A stretch of 64,000 nucleotides of DNA, taken from NCBI GenBank assembly GCA_966211795.1, contig CBIHNW010000011.1, positions 83,710 through 147,709 of the forward strand, given 5' to 3'. Below are positions 43,572 through 52,821 of this stretch, one piece after another; the stretch's first letter is position 1; every line of letters begins with the position of its first letter. Below the pieces are notes generated by a model that did not search any database, was not told where the DNA came from, and was given only the letters and a program-made list of their open reading frames with translations. Source of the DNA: 21-14-0-10-47-8 sp966211795 (GTDB lineage Bacteria; Bdellovibrionota; Bdellovibrionia; Bdellovibrionales; Bdellovibrionaceae). Made by a program: the position numbers and the translations under genes.

Positions 43572-44547
43572 CTTGTCGCACTTGCGACAGGGTCTTGTGA
43601 GCGGTTTCGCGGGCCTTCAGGCTTCCCTGGTGGCAAATGCGAAGGACTTCATCCGGATCTTGTTCGTATTTCTGCCGGCGTTCGCGCATCGGGGAAATAA
43701 ACTCTTCCAAAATCTGCGTCAGTCGTTGTTTTAATACACCGTCACCCAAACCGCCGCGGCGGTAATGATCTTTCAGCTCTTCCACCTTCGCTTTATCCGT
43801 ATCGAAAACATCCAAGAACGCGAAGACCACGTTGCCTTCCACCTGGCCTGGATCCGAGACCTTGAGATGATTGGGATCGGTGTACATCTTTTGAACTTTG
43901 GCTTTGATGTCGTTGAAAGAATCCGAAAGATAAATCGCGTTGCCGGCGGACTTGCTCATCTTGGTTTTGCCGTCGATGCCGATCAAGCGTCCGACCGAGC
44001 CGATCAGGGGTTTGACTTCTTTGAGGCAAGTGGATTTGTACAGGTGCTGAAAGCGTCGGGCAATTTCGTTGGTCTGCTCGATCATCGGATTTTGATCTTC
44101 GCCCACCGGCACCAGGTCCGCTTGAAACGCCAGAATGTCGGCGGCTTGGCTGATCGGGTAGCACAGAAATCCGGCCGGTAAACTTTCTTCCATGTTTTTT
44201 TGACGGATCTCTTCTTTGATGGTCGGATTTCGCATCAGGCGCGACACGGTCACCAGATTCAGAAAATGCACGGTGAGCTCGTAAAGCTCGGGCACCAGGG
44301 ATTGCACGAAGATCGTATTGAGATTCGGATCCAAGCCCACGGCCAGGTAATCGAGCGCGACCTGCAGAATGTTATTTCGAACCCGCTCTGGCTGATCAAA
44401 GTTGTCGGTCATCGCCTGGGTGTCGGCAATGATGATGTATTGATTGTATTCGTGCTGCAATTTCACGCGGTTGGCAAGAGAGCCGACATAGTGTCCAAGA
44501 TGTAAAGGGCCCGTCGGACGATCGCCGGTCAAAATGGTGGGTTTCAT
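43552..44547 (-). CDS. trpS: Tryptophanyl-tRNA synthetase
   Basis: A 331-residue class I synthetase, normal family length. The HIGH motif is HLGH at residues 16-19 and the KMSKS motif is intact near 195 (TKMSKSAGN). It charges tRNA-Trp in the cytoplasm. It ends inside the DTW gene by 20 nt, tail to tail. No T-box or leader attenuator is visible upstream. Confidence 0.96.
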   Translation of the reverse strand: MKPTILTGDRPTGPLHLGHYVGSLANRVKLQHEYNQYIIIADTQAMTDNFDQPERVRNNILQVALDYLAVGLDPNLNTIFVQSLVPELYELTVHFLNLVTVSRLMRNPTIKEEIRQKNMEESLPAGFLCYPISQAADILAFQADLVPVGEDQNPMIEQTNEIARRFQHLYKSTCLKEVKPLIGSVGRLIGIDGKTKMSKSAGNAIYLSDSFNDIKAKVQKMYTDPNHLKVSDPGQVEGNVVFAFLDVFDTDKAKVEELKDHYRRGGLGDGVLKQRLTQILEEFISPMRERRQKYEQDPDEVLRICHQGSLKARETAHKTLSQVRQAMMMLE

Positions 44548-44764
44548 AAAATCTCCGCAGTTTTCAGTGCCGAATCACCATAGGCGTGGGCCGCGATTTT
44601 CGCAAGATGAGGCAAGGGAAAAGAACGCGAGATTGCGCAGCGTTGTCAGTCAAAAGTGCAGCTCGTGGTCATTGTGGTGCGCTCCTGATTTGAGTGAGGC
44701 CATCGGAAATCCGTGGTGAATCGCTCCATCGCGAGAACCAGTGGCCGTGAGCGAGCCAAAGACT

Positions 44765-45394
44765 TCAAACCAATGGATCGCTATCTCTGGAAAAAATCAA
44801 CTGACCTTTTTCTTCGAGCTCCAACGCCTTGGCGATAATTTCCGTTTGCATGGCCTCGATCCGCGAAACAGATTGGGGGCCCAGTTGAGCAATCGCGGCC
44901 TTGATCAGGGCGGATTTTCGAGTGGCCAAGGGTTTCATCAGTTGGTCCAAAAATGTTGGGTCCTTTCCCCGAAGTGCGACGACCCATTTGGCATCCGGAA
45001 CTTGATTGAAAAGCGTGATCAGCCCTTGTGGATTGACCTTCAGAAGATCCTCGAAGATCACAAGGTGAACCTTTAACTTTTGCGCCATTTCCGGATCCGT
45101 CTTGAAGATATCCGCCAGAATGCGCTGCTGAGATTTCATATCCAAGGCCCGCAAAGCCTCAAGCGCCGACCGAAACCCATCAATTTTGCTCATAGCAAAA
45201 TCCTTATGAAAGAGGAAATATCCACCATGATAACAAAGGTCCTCATCCTTCATCAAAGTAAAATGAAGATCAATCGACCGCATGTCTTTCAGCTTTAGCA
45301 TCTCTTTCAAGATTTTTTCTCGGTCGATTTCTGGACAGCAAATTTCAAAATATATTTGATGCCAGAGGCCGGAGATCAATGCGCCATTTCCCAA
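44765..45394 (-). CDS. FliG-like protein (middle and C-terminal domains only)
   Basis: A 209-residue protein. Residues about 75-205 align by eye with the FliG middle/C-terminal armadillo repeats: ALEALRALDMKSQQRILADIF, HLVIFEDLLKVNPQGLITLFNQV, ALRGKD, and the end pattern ELEEKGQLIF. In FliG the C-terminal charged helix contacts the stator; here the Asp-Asp pair of that helix seems to be Ala-Ala (IKAAIAQLGP). No flagellar genes are near, so it is a paralogue of unknown use. TTG start at 45394 or ATG 45301; the first 31 residues are weakly supported. Confidence 0.6.
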   Translation of the reverse strand: MGNGALISGLWHQIYFEICCPEIDREKILKEMLKLKDMRSIDLHFTLMKDEDLCYHGGYFLFHKDFAMSKIDGFRSALEALRALDMKSQQRILADIFKTDPEMAQKLKVHLVIFEDLLKVNPQGLITLFNQVPDAKWVVALRGKDPTFLDQLMKPLATRKSALIKAAIAQLGPQSVSRIEAMQTEIIAKALELEEKGQLIFSRDSDPLV

Positions 45395-45447
45395 GCAGGT
45401 GCCTTGTCGGCTGACTTTGCAGATGAGGGGAGCTCATAATAAAAAAA

Positions 45448-45469
45448 GCTGCCTTGGCAGGCAGCTTTT
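45448..45469. terminator. Bidirectional intrinsic terminator
   Basis: Stem GCTGCC/GGCAGC with loop TTGGCA, flanked by seven A on the left and TTTT on the right, so it can end transcription in both directions. It ends the small secreted protein gene (stop at 45493) on the minus strand. Confidence 0.75.
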
Positions 45470-45492
45470 CAAAATGGGGGAGATAACTGGCC

Positions 45493-45846
45493 TTATTCTG
45501 GGTTCAGGCCGCAAGCCGTAGCGATGGCATCTCCATCTGCTTGCGAAACAGATCGGATTTGATCAACCGAATAATTAATGGATTGCCCACTCGCTCTTGC
45601 CGCCTCAAGAATTTGCTGCTTCTCACTTTCCTTCTTTGTTTTATCAGCCAAATCTAGCTGCGCACTATAGTCGATAAGGTCTTCCGAAAGATTTTTAACG
45701 TCCTTGGCTAAAGACGTGTTTGCATACTTCACGAGGGCCTTTCGGATTTGAGCACTGCACTCATAACTTTGCATTTTCGATGTGGCCCCAGCGAAAACTG
45801 TCGAAGACACGAACACCGTGACGAACATTGCGACCATTTTTTTCAT
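45493..45846 (-). CDS. Small secreted helical protein, unknown
   Basis: A 117-residue exported protein; signal peptide cleaved after VFA near residue 19. The mature part has two cysteines (about 30 and 112) and heptad-like helical content. Strong AAGGAG before the ATG and a good terminator after the stop mark it as a well-expressed single-gene unit. Family unknown. Confidence 0.65.
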   Translation of the reverse strand: MKKMVAMFVTVFVSSTVFAGATSKMQSYECSAQIRKALVKYANTSLAKDVKNLSEDLIDYSAQLDLADKTKKESEKQQILEAARASGQSINYSVDQIRSVSQADGDAIATACGLNPE

Positions 45847-46306
45847 AAGACACTCCTTATTGGATCTGGTTTAAAATAAACTATCTTTGTTTTTATCTAT
45901 GGAAATACCGTGCCGGTCCTGGGAGACCCGAAGCATCTCCTGTTAACTGCAGAGGACGCGATTTTGACTCAAAAAAACAAAGGCGCGTGAGAGTTGATCA
46001 GATGGAACCATGCGGAAACGGTAATAAATAAAAATATGTTCATGTTAAATTTGAGATGTTCAAGCTATGAGGCATGGCTTGATCTCCCGAACACTGACAG
46101 GATCTGTCCTTTCATTTCCTCTTTGGTGATTCAAAGGCTCGGGCGGTGGCGCAAAGTGTTGTGACACCGCCATCCCATTTTCCCGCATCTGGCGCTGCTC
46201 TGAATTCAAACCTGTCCCGATTTTGCCCGATCCTTGGGCCTTCGCGCAGAAGGCAAATGGAATGAGAATTGCTGTAAATTCACACGGAATTGAAAGAGGG
46301 GGCTCT
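45847..46306. other. 460-nt intergenic region without a recognised gene
   Basis: Contains A/T-rich stretches near 45880 and 46000-46040, where promoters may lie, between two divergent genes. I see no tRNA, riboswitch consensus or repeat that I can name, although 45905-45965 is locally GC-rich and could be structured. Confidence 0.4.
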
Positions 46307-46765
46307 ATGAAGCGATCCGCAACTGCCCAGTGGCAGGGGAGTTTGAAAAACGGCAAGGGAACTTTAACCACGGAAAGTGGAGTGCTCTCTGAAACTCCGT
46401 ATTCATTTCACACGCGATTTGAAAACCAAAAAGGCTCAAATCCCGAAGAGTTAATCGCCGCCGCTCATGCCGGTTGTTTCTCGATGGCGCTTTCGAATGA
46501 ACTGCAACAACTGGAGCTCACACCCGAGTGGATTGAAACAGAAGCTGCGGTGTCTTTGGAGCAGGGCGCCCAAGGCTGGGAAATCTCGGCCGTGCATTTG
46601 AATGTTTCAGCGCGTGTCCCTGGAATCAGTCGCGAAAAATTTGAGAAGGCCGCGCAAACAGCGAAAGCTGGATGCCCCGTCTCAAAACTTTTAAAGGCCG
46701 AGATCACAATGGATGTGCAGCTCGATCAGGCCGAAGCCAACCGCGATGCCGAATTGAATTTCTGA
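46307..46765 (+). CDS. OsmC-family peroxiredoxin-like protein
   Basis: A 152-residue protein with the two catalytic cysteines of OsmC/Ohr enzymes, in HAGCFSMALS (about 55) and AKAGCPVSKLL (about 124). It reduces organic hydroperoxides with thiols in the cytoplasm. The start at 46307 is set by GAAAGAGGGGG; upstream ATGs in frame are less likely. A lipoprotein gene follows after 48 nt. Confidence 0.9.
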   Translation: MKRSATAQWQGSLKNGKGTLTTESGVLSETPYSFHTRFENQKGSNPEELIAAAHAGCFSMALSNELQQLELTPEWIETEAAVSLEQGAQGWEISAVHLNVSARVPGISREKFEKAAQTAKAGCPVSKLLKAEITMDVQLDQAEANRDAELNF

Positions 46766-46813
46766 CGCACCCTCATTTGAATGATCAATAAGAAATTGAA
46801 TCAAGGAGTCTGT

Positions 46814-48106
46814 ATGAAAGCTTTCATGAAGAAAATTTTATTCGCGACACTGCTGATGGTGCTGATGATCAGCCTGGATGCTTGCACCTCTTCGAAGGGT
46901 GGAGATGAGGATCCTGGTGCTCAAGCCGCGGCACCTCCGCCGCCGCCGCAAGCGGAAGAGAAACCGACCCCTGCAAATCCGTTATTGGCCACTCGTTGGT
47001 GCCGCGCTGAAGATTGGGATACCTTCCAAGTCGTGATGCGAATGACGTTGAAAGAAAATCAAATGATCACCGAATATCTGCTTTTGAAGCCTTCGGGATT
47101 TGATGTGTATCAATTCTCGGAAAAGCCAAAATGGGAAATGAAGGGCCAGATGGCCGCCGAGCCGAACAAGATTCTGGTCAGCCTGCACGAGGCTCCGGCC
47201 GATATCCCGAACGTGCCGGGATTTCCAGAGCAAAAACGAATTTACAACGAAGTCTTCGCGCTGAATCCGAACCTGTCGCATCCCCAAGGCGACTTTGCGC
47301 CAACCAAAGCGATGACGACGCTGACGCGAGCGATTTCGACCGGTTTCGAAATCGAGCGAAATGTTTATCCGTGCGAAAGCTACTCATCGACTTTCAATGA
47401 AGAGGGTCCGCAAAGACCTTTGATGGAACTGTTGTTGTTATTTGCTTCCAACAGCAAAGGCTACACGGCCGATGGTCGCGACAAGCTGGCGTCCACCATG
47501 AATTTTACTTTCCCCATCAACGAAATTCCGGTCAGCGCCCAAACAATTGCGGGCACGCAGTGGTGCTCATGGCGCGAAGTTGGAGCCAGCGAACTTTTGC
47601 TGCGCACGTTGACGATCGGAAATGATGCCTTTATTGAAAACGCGCACTCACAACTTTTTGCCAGCCAACCGGACGAAGAAGAAGTGCACAATTATCTCAA
47701 TGACAATGCCTCTAAATCCGAACGTTACACGATGAACATCGTGGGCAATCGCCTCTCGGGGAGCAACCTGACCGCGGCCGATCACTCGCCACGGGATCCG
47801 ATGAAAGAGCTTTTCACGATGGTTCAAGACGCCAATGGATTGAAAGCCATGGTTCGCATGGATCCGATCGAGACGGATCGGACTTGGCCGGTCTTTTCGG
47901 ATATCTATTTTGATTGCCAGGATCCAAGACCTTTGCAATTCAGCCCCGCGTTTCAATCTCGAATCACGGAAATCTTAGACTTGCAGAAGGCGCAGCTACA
48001 AATGCCGACCACGAACCCCACGAACCCTGGAACGCCAACAGCCAACACCGGAACACCGGGTTCCGATACTGGAACTCCAGGTTCCGATCCAGGAACCGTG
48101 AACTGA
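46814..48106 (+). CDS. Large lipoprotein with repetitive Thr/Gly/Pro C-terminal tail
   Basis: A 430-residue lipoprotein: signal sequence and lipobox LDAC at about residue 24, a proline-rich linker (APPPPPPQAEEKPTP), then two similar halves (about 60-210 and 240-385), each beginning ATRWCRAEDW- or AGTQWCSWREV-like with matching cysteine pairs. The tail is a short repeat of TGTPGSD. No family recognised; the duplicated WC-containing domain suggests an internal gene duplication. AAGGAG precedes the ATG by 7 nt. Confidence 0.6.
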   Translation: MKAFMKKILFATLLMVLMISLDACTSSKGGDEDPGAQAAAPPPPPQAEEKPTPANPLLATRWCRAEDWDTFQVVMRMTLKENQMITEYLLLKPSGFDVYQFSEKPKWEMKGQMAAEPNKILVSLHEAPADIPNVPGFPEQKRIYNEVFALNPNLSHPQGDFAPTKAMTTLTRAISTGFEIERNVYPCESYSSTFNEEGPQRPLMELLLLFASNSKGYTADGRDKLASTMNFTFPINEIPVSAQTIAGTQWCSWREVGASELLLRTLTIGNDAFIENAHSQLFASQPDEEEVHNYLNDNASKSERYTMNIVGNRLSGSNLTAADHSPRDPMKELFTMVQDANGLKAMVRMDPIETDRTWPVFSDIYFDCQDPRPLQFSPAFQSRITEILDLQKAQLQMPTTNPTNPGTPTANTGTPGSDTGTPGSDPGTVN

Positions 48107-48145
48107 TTCGAAACGCGAGACTTGAATCGCCAAGTGGATTCGCAA

Positions 48146-48679
48146 TTAAGAAGTGGGCGCCTCAATCTCTCTGGGGCGCTGTCGATTTTTCAGATGTTTC
48201 TTTAAAATCTCGTAAGTGTGAAAAACAATCGGACAAATAAAAGTATTTTCGACAATGTGCCAACCTCGTCCGGCCATGTGCTGAGTTTCCAAATGCGGGT
48301 AGCTTCGGCAGGTTTCTGGCCGGGCTTCGTAGACCGAGCATTTGTGCTGTTTTAAAAACGGGCAGGGGCGCTGTTTGAAAACCAAATCACCTTCGTGATC
48401 CTTCTTTAAATACTTTTGGCGAAAATCATAAGGATCAATTTGCAAATGATCCGACAGTCGTTTGATGTCGGTGGGTTTGGGCGTGATCGTCAGGGCCTGG
48501 CAGCAATTTGCGCAGGTTCGACAGTCGATCTGCGCGCTGACCGAACGGCTGATCGCATCCACCATCGTCTGGGTTTCGGCTGGGGGAAGACTTTTCAGCC
48601 ATTGCCGAAGCTTCTGATTCTCTTGCCACTGAAGGCCAGCCTGCTTCTCGATTTCCTTAAGATCCGTTAAAAGCTCCAT
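48146..48679 (-). CDS. YkgJ-family zinc/iron-chelating cysteine-cluster protein
   Basis: A 177-residue protein with the canonical YkgJ cluster: CRTCANCC near 53-60, then CPFLKQHKCSVYEARPETCRSYPH near 106-130. These eight cysteines are thought to bind zinc or an iron-sulfur cluster; the function is unresolved. AAAGGAT precedes the ATG. Compare the variant at 42073. Confidence 0.88.
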   Translation of the reverse strand: MELLTDLKEIEKQAGLQWQENQKLRQWLKSLPPAETQTMVDAISRSVSAQIDCRTCANCCQALTITPKPTDIKRLSDHLQIDPYDFRQKYLKKDHEGDLVFKQRPCPFLKQHKCSVYEARPETCRSYPHLETQHMAGRGWHIVENTFICPIVFHTYEILKKHLKNRQRPREIEAPTS

Positions 48680-48780
48680 ATCCTTTAAGGCTAACGTAAG
48701 CCCCTGAAAATTCAGAGAAAAGCCTTCAGACCTGGACTTTTATCCTGGAAAAAACGTTTCAAGCGCGATAAACACCCGGC

Positions 48781-49839
48781 ATGAACACAATTGAATCCAT
48801 CGCTTTGACACAAACAGTGCAAAAGGGCGGCTGTGCCGCCAAAGTGGCCGCCACTGAACTGCGAAAAATATTAAGCCAGGTCTCATTTCCCAAAGCTCAC
48901 CCAGAATTGATGGTCGATGGCCGCTTGTTTGACGATGCCGCGATTTACAAAATCTCGGAAGAGATTGCTTTGGTGCAGACATTGGATTTTTTCACGCCCA
49001 TCGTCGATACGCCGAAACTTTTTGGCGCCATCGCCGCGGCCAACTCTCTCAGTGATGTCTATGCCATGGGTGGAAAACCAAAAACGGCGATGGGCATCTT
49101 AGCATTTCCACTAGGTCAGTTTTCAGAGAATGTGATCGTCGATGTCCTGCAAGGAGCCAGCGACAAGGTTGGCGAAGCCGGCGCAAATTTTGTGGGCGGG
49201 CATTCGATCGACGATGACACATTGAAGTTCGGTCTTTCGGTTACGGGCCTGATCCATCCGCAAAAAGTTTGGTCCAATGCCGGTGCTCGGGTGGGAGATC
49301 ATTTGATTCTGACGAAACCTTTGGGAACCGGTACGATGACCGCGGCGCTGAAGCGAAGAGAAGCGCTCGAAGCCGATATCGAAGAGGCCTTGCACAGCAT
49401 GGCCCAGATCAATAATGCGATCGATTTTTTGACGACTCAAGAGATCGCGGCCATTCATGCGGCGACCGATATCACGGGGTTTGGATTTTCCGGACACAGC
49501 ATGCAATTGGCAAAAGCCAGCAAAGTGTCTTTGAATATTCACACCGAATCTTTGCCACGGTTTTCAAAGGTCATGGGATTTTTGGAAAAATCATTTTTAA
49601 CGAAAGCTCATCGCACCAATGCTCAGTACACCGAAAAAGACACGCGCTTTGTGAAAGTCGGCGCGCTCGAGCAGCTCTTGGTGCACGATCCGCAAACCAG
49701 CGGGGGTTTGCTTCTAAGCGTCAGCCCCGATCTCAGTTCTCAGCTTTTGCAATCGTTGCGAAAAGGTTTTCCGCAGGCGCAGATCATCGGTCAGGTTGCC
49801 CATGGTGATCAAATGTCAGCCGCCGTGCAGTTCGAGTGA
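48781..49839 (+). CDS. selD: Selenide, water dikinase (selenophosphate synthetase)
   Basis: A 352-residue enzyme that makes selenophosphate from selenide and ATP. The catalytic Cys is at 18 in QKGGCAAK (with Lys 21), so it uses Cys, not selenocysteine. The glycine-rich substrate loop and TGFGFSGHSMQLAK, then DPQTSGGLL follow. Three nucleotides separate its stop from mnmH, so the pair is one operon for selenium use in tRNA. Confidence 0.95.
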   Translation: MNTIESIALTQTVQKGGCAAKVAATELRKILSQVSFPKAHPELMVDGRLFDDAAIYKISEEIALVQTLDFFTPIVDTPKLFGAIAAANSLSDVYAMGGKPKTAMGILAFPLGQFSENVIVDVLQGASDKVGEAGANFVGGHSIDDDTLKFGLSVTGLIHPQKVWSNAGARVGDHLILTKPLGTGTMTAALKRREALEADIEEALHSMAQINNAIDFLTTQEIAAIHAATDITGFGFSGHSMQLAKASKVSLNIHTESLPRFSKVMGFLEKSFLTKAHRTNAQYTEKDTRFVKVGALEQLLVHDPQTSGGLLLSVSPDLSSQLLQSLRKGFPQAQIIGQVAHGDQMSAAVQFE

Positions 49840-49842
49840 CGA

Positions 49843-50931
49843 ATGAAAATAAACGATTACCGCTCTCTTTTTGTCAACGATACGCCTTTGATCGACTTGC
49901 GGGCGCCCGTCGAATTTTTGCAAGGTGCTTTGCCGGGAGCGAGAAATTTTCCGATTTTAAATGATGACGAACGAGCGCAAGTCGGGACCACATACAAAGA
50001 GCAGGGGCCTGAAGCGGCGACCCAGCTGGGACATCAGCTGGTGTCCGGAGCCATCAAAAACGATCGCCTAGAGCAATGGTCCCGCTTCATTCAAGAAAAT
50101 CCCGACACGGTTCTGTATTGCTTTCGTGGGGGCCAGCGCTCGCAAATCACGCAGCGCTGGTTGAAAGAAGCCGGGGTCGATCGACCGTTGATTCAAGGTG
50201 GTTACAAAGCAGTTCGCCAATACTTCATTGAAGAAACAGACCGGATTTCGCAAGCCGTTCCGTGGCTCGTGATTTCGGGGCCGACCGGTAGTGGGAAGAC
50301 GGAGCTCGTGCAAAAGCTCGCGCCGGCACATTCCGCTATTGATTTGGAAGATCTTGCGAAACACAAAGGATCGGCTTTTGGGGCGATGGATGTTCCGCAG
50401 CCGACGCAGATCGATTTTGAAAATCTCTTGGCGGCGCAGCTTTTGAAATTGGAAGATCGATTCTCGGCCCAGTCACTTTTCTTGGTCGAAGATGAAAGTC
50501 GCATGATCGGGGCTCGGCATTTACCGGTGCTCTTATTCGAAAAAATGCGTGCTTCCAAAGTCGTGTGGATTGAAGATCCGATGGAAGTTCGGGTCGAGCG
50601 AATTTTGAACGAGTACGTGCGCATTCCGCTCGCAAAAAATCCCGAGCCTGTTTTTGCAAAATTTAAGAAAGCGGTGCATGCCATCAATAAACGTTTGGGC
50701 GGTTTGCGTGCACAAGAGGTTCTAAAGGTTTTGGACGAAGCTGAAGCTGCGTATCAAAAAACTGGAGATCTCGAAATCAATCGCGTTTGGATCGAACTCC
50801 TTTTGGTCTATTATTATGATCCCGTTTATTTAAAAAGTTTAGACAAGCGCCAGGTTGGCGTTTCGTTTCGTGGGTCATTCGATGCCTGTCATCAGTACAT
50901 TGAATCTCGCGCCAAAGCACAGCTTTTATAG
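49843..50931 (+). CDS. mnmH: tRNA 2-selenouridine/geranyl-2-thiouridine synthase
   Basis: A 362-residue protein (MnmH, also SelU/YbbB). The N-terminal rhodanese domain carries the active Cys in YCFRGGQRS (about 88-96); the C-terminal P-loop domain has GPTGSGKT (about 147-154). It exchanges the sulfur of 2-thiouridine at the wobble position of certain tRNAs for selenium through a geranylated intermediate, using selenophosphate from SelD. No selA or selB is in this window. Confidence 0.95.
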   Translation: MKINDYRSLFVNDTPLIDLRAPVEFLQGALPGARNFPILNDDERAQVGTTYKEQGPEAATQLGHQLVSGAIKNDRLEQWSRFIQENPDTVLYCFRGGQRSQITQRWLKEAGVDRPLIQGGYKAVRQYFIEETDRISQAVPWLVISGPTGSGKTELVQKLAPAHSAIDLEDLAKHKGSAFGAMDVPQPTQIDFENLLAAQLLKLEDRFSAQSLFLVEDESRMIGARHLPVLLFEKMRASKVVWIEDPMEVRVERILNEYVRIPLAKNPEPVFAKFKKAVHAINKRLGGLRAQEVLKVLDEAEAAYQKTGDLEINRVWIELLLVYYYDPVYLKSLDKRQVGVSFRGSFDACHQYIESRAKAQLL

Positions 50932-51001
50932 AAATCAAGCTTTAGAAAATCATTTTTTCGATGGTCAATTTGACCAGGACCTATGAACCTTGGCAAAAAA
51001 T

Positions 51002-51023
51002 CTCTCTTAAAGAGAGCTTTATT
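51002..51023 (+). terminator. Weak intrinsic terminator after mnmH
   Basis: CTCTCT/AGAGAG stem with TAA loop, then CTTTATTT. Lies 71 nt past the mnmH stop and before the next gene. Stem is short and AT-poor in the loop, so only modest confidence. Confidence 0.4.
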
Positions 51024-51090
51024 TGCGCTCAAAATTGAACCCTACCAAAATAAGAACTGGTCGTGAAACCACCATGGTTAGGGGGTTTGA

Positions 51091-52686
51091 ATGGATCTTC
51101 AAGGATCAGAAGATAAGTCATTGCATCGTGTGCCGTCATTTTGGATTGAAAATTTGCCGCAAGTTTTGCCACATCTGATGTGGGTCAGTGACCCCAAGGG
51201 TCAAATCTCGTGGTGGAATGATCGCTGGTATGACTTTACGGGAAAAAATGAAATTGAATTGCAAACAGAAGGCTGGCGCTCGGTCGTGCATCCCGATCAT
51301 TGGCCACGCGTGGAAAAAGATTTACAGAGCGCGATGGAAGAAGGCCGCGAGTGGGAAGATACACTTTTGCTCAGCGATGGGCGGGGTGCGTGGCGCTGGT
51401 TTTTGTCGAAAGCGCAACCTGTCTTAGGCCCGGACAAAGCCATTCAGTATTGGGTCGGCACGCACACAGACATCTCGGATCTTCGTCGTCGCGAAGAAGA
51501 ATTGAAACTGCGCAATGACTCGGTCGAAGCCTCTTACAAAGTGAAGGCTGACCTTCTGGTGAATATGAGTCGCGAAATTCGCACTTCGATGAATACCATT
51601 TTGGGCTTTGCCAGTCTGCTCAAGGATTCAAGCCTGACCGCGGTGGATCGTGATCAGTTGAACGAGAAAATCGTTACGACCGGCGATCAGCTCTTGCAAA
51701 TGATTGACGACATTTTGAATCTCTCTAAATTTGAAGAGACCCAGGTGCCGATCGAAAAAATTCGCTTCAATGCCAGCGACGTGGTCTTCGACGTGGTTCA
51801 GGCCATGCGTCCGGTCGCCGAGAAGAAAGATCTCAAGCTGCAAGTGTTCTTTAATACGGCCGTGCCCCAGCAAATCGTTTCGGATCCGCACCGGGTTCGG
51901 CAGATTATCACGCACTTGGTGGGAAACTCGGTCAAGTACACGGATCCGGGCGGCCGCATTTTGATCTTTCTCTCGCATGAGCAACATAAAAATTTTGGCT
52001 CGAGCATTCGCATCGATGTCGAAGACACCGGCGTCGGTATTCCGTCCGAGCAACAGAATCGATTGTTTCAACCCTTTGCCCAGTTGAACACTCCCTTGTC
52101 CCGCGGTGCCAGTGGCAGTCGATTGGGTTTGGCACTGTCGGAAAAAATGGCGGCGAGCCTCGGTGGAAACTTGGCCCTCAAAGGAAGCGAGATCGGTCAG
52201 GGGAGCTGCTTCTCCTTGCTGATTCCGACCGGTGACATCACCGATGTGCCGATGATCAAAGGTAAGAAAGTCGAACCGTTCGCCTTAAAGTTTTTAAGCA
52301 ACCTGCGTAAGACCAAACGTCTGGAAGATATCAAAGTTCTTCTGGCCGAGGATTCAGAGGACAACGAAACGTTGGTGCGGCTGTACCTGAAAAAAGAAGG
52401 CGCGCAAGTGACGTGCGCGCACAATGGTTTGGAAGCCTTGGACCTTTTGCGGAATGAAGATTTCGACATCGTCTTGATGGACATTCAAATGCCCTTGATG
52501 GACGGATTAGAGGCGACCCGGCAGCTGCGGCAGCGCGGGTTCCATAAGCCCATCTTGGCTTTAACGGCCCATGCTTTAAAGGGTGATATCGAAAAATCTC
52601 TGAAGGCGGGATGTGATACGCATCTGACAAAACCCATTCAGGGCGAGTCCTTGATTCAAGAAATTCAAAAGCGGGTTTTACACTGA
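51091..52686 (+). CDS. PAS-pseudokinase-receiver hybrid (lost phospho-acceptor His)
   Basis: A 531-residue protein: one PAS/PAC domain (about 20-132), a HisKA-like helical pair (about 150-215), a HATPase-like domain (about 260-385), and a C-terminal receiver (about 411-530; phospho-Asp in LMDIQMP, Lys in LTKPI). At the normal phospho-acceptor site the sequence is NMSREIRTS where kinases have NMSHEIRTP, so Arg 161 (codon CGC at 51571) replaces His. The G2 box (GASGSRLGLAL) also departs from GTGLGL. The N box and G1 (DTGVGIP) remain. It may be a pseudokinase scaffold whose receiver takes phosphate from elsewhere. Confidence 0.85.
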   Translation: MDLQGSEDKSLHRVPSFWIENLPQVLPHLMWVSDPKGQISWWNDRWYDFTGKNEIELQTEGWRSVVHPDHWPRVEKDLQSAMEEGREWEDTLLLSDGRGAWRWFLSKAQPVLGPDKAIQYWVGTHTDISDLRRREEELKLRNDSVEASYKVKADLLVNMSREIRTSMNTILGFASLLKDSSLTAVDRDQLNEKIVTTGDQLLQMIDDILNLSKFEETQVPIEKIRFNASDVVFDVVQAMRPVAEKKDLKLQVFFNTAVPQQIVSDPHRVRQIITHLVGNSVKYTDPGGRILIFLSHEQHKNFGSSIRIDVEDTGVGIPSEQQNRLFQPFAQLNTPLSRGASGSRLGLALSEKMAASLGGNLALKGSEIGQGSCFSLLIPTGDITDVPMIKGKKVEPFALKFLSNLRKTKRLEDIKVLLAEDSEDNETLVRLYLKKEGAQVTCAHNGLEALDLLRNEDFDIVLMDIQMPLMDGLEATRQLRQRGFHKPILALTAHALKGDIEKSLKAGCDTHLTKPIQGESLIQEIQKRVLH

Positions 52687-52750
52687 AAGTGAGTCTTTCT
52701 CTGAAATGAAAGAATGAAAGCTCGCAGACGGAACGGTTGAAATGAACCCC

Positions 52751-52786
52751 TCAGAATCTTGCCACCGGTTTGGCGCAAGATTCTGA
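52751..52786. terminator. Strong hairpin between convergent genes
   Basis: A perfect 12-bp stem (52751-52762 with 52775-52786) around a 12-nt loop. It sits between the pseudokinase stop (52686) and the stop of the facing Ser/Thr-rich gene (52822). Flanking T-runs are short (GTTTGTT on the right), so it is a terminator or a 3' barrier hairpin. Confidence 0.5.
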
Positions 52787-52821
52787 AGGATCAGTTTGTT
52801 GAATCTCTTCAGTAACGTCCT

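Noticed and set aside
45905..45965. A possible riboswitch before the OsmC gene
   Set aside because: The segment is GC-rich and could fold, but I find no match to a riboswitch consensus, and it lies over 300 nt upstream of the gene.
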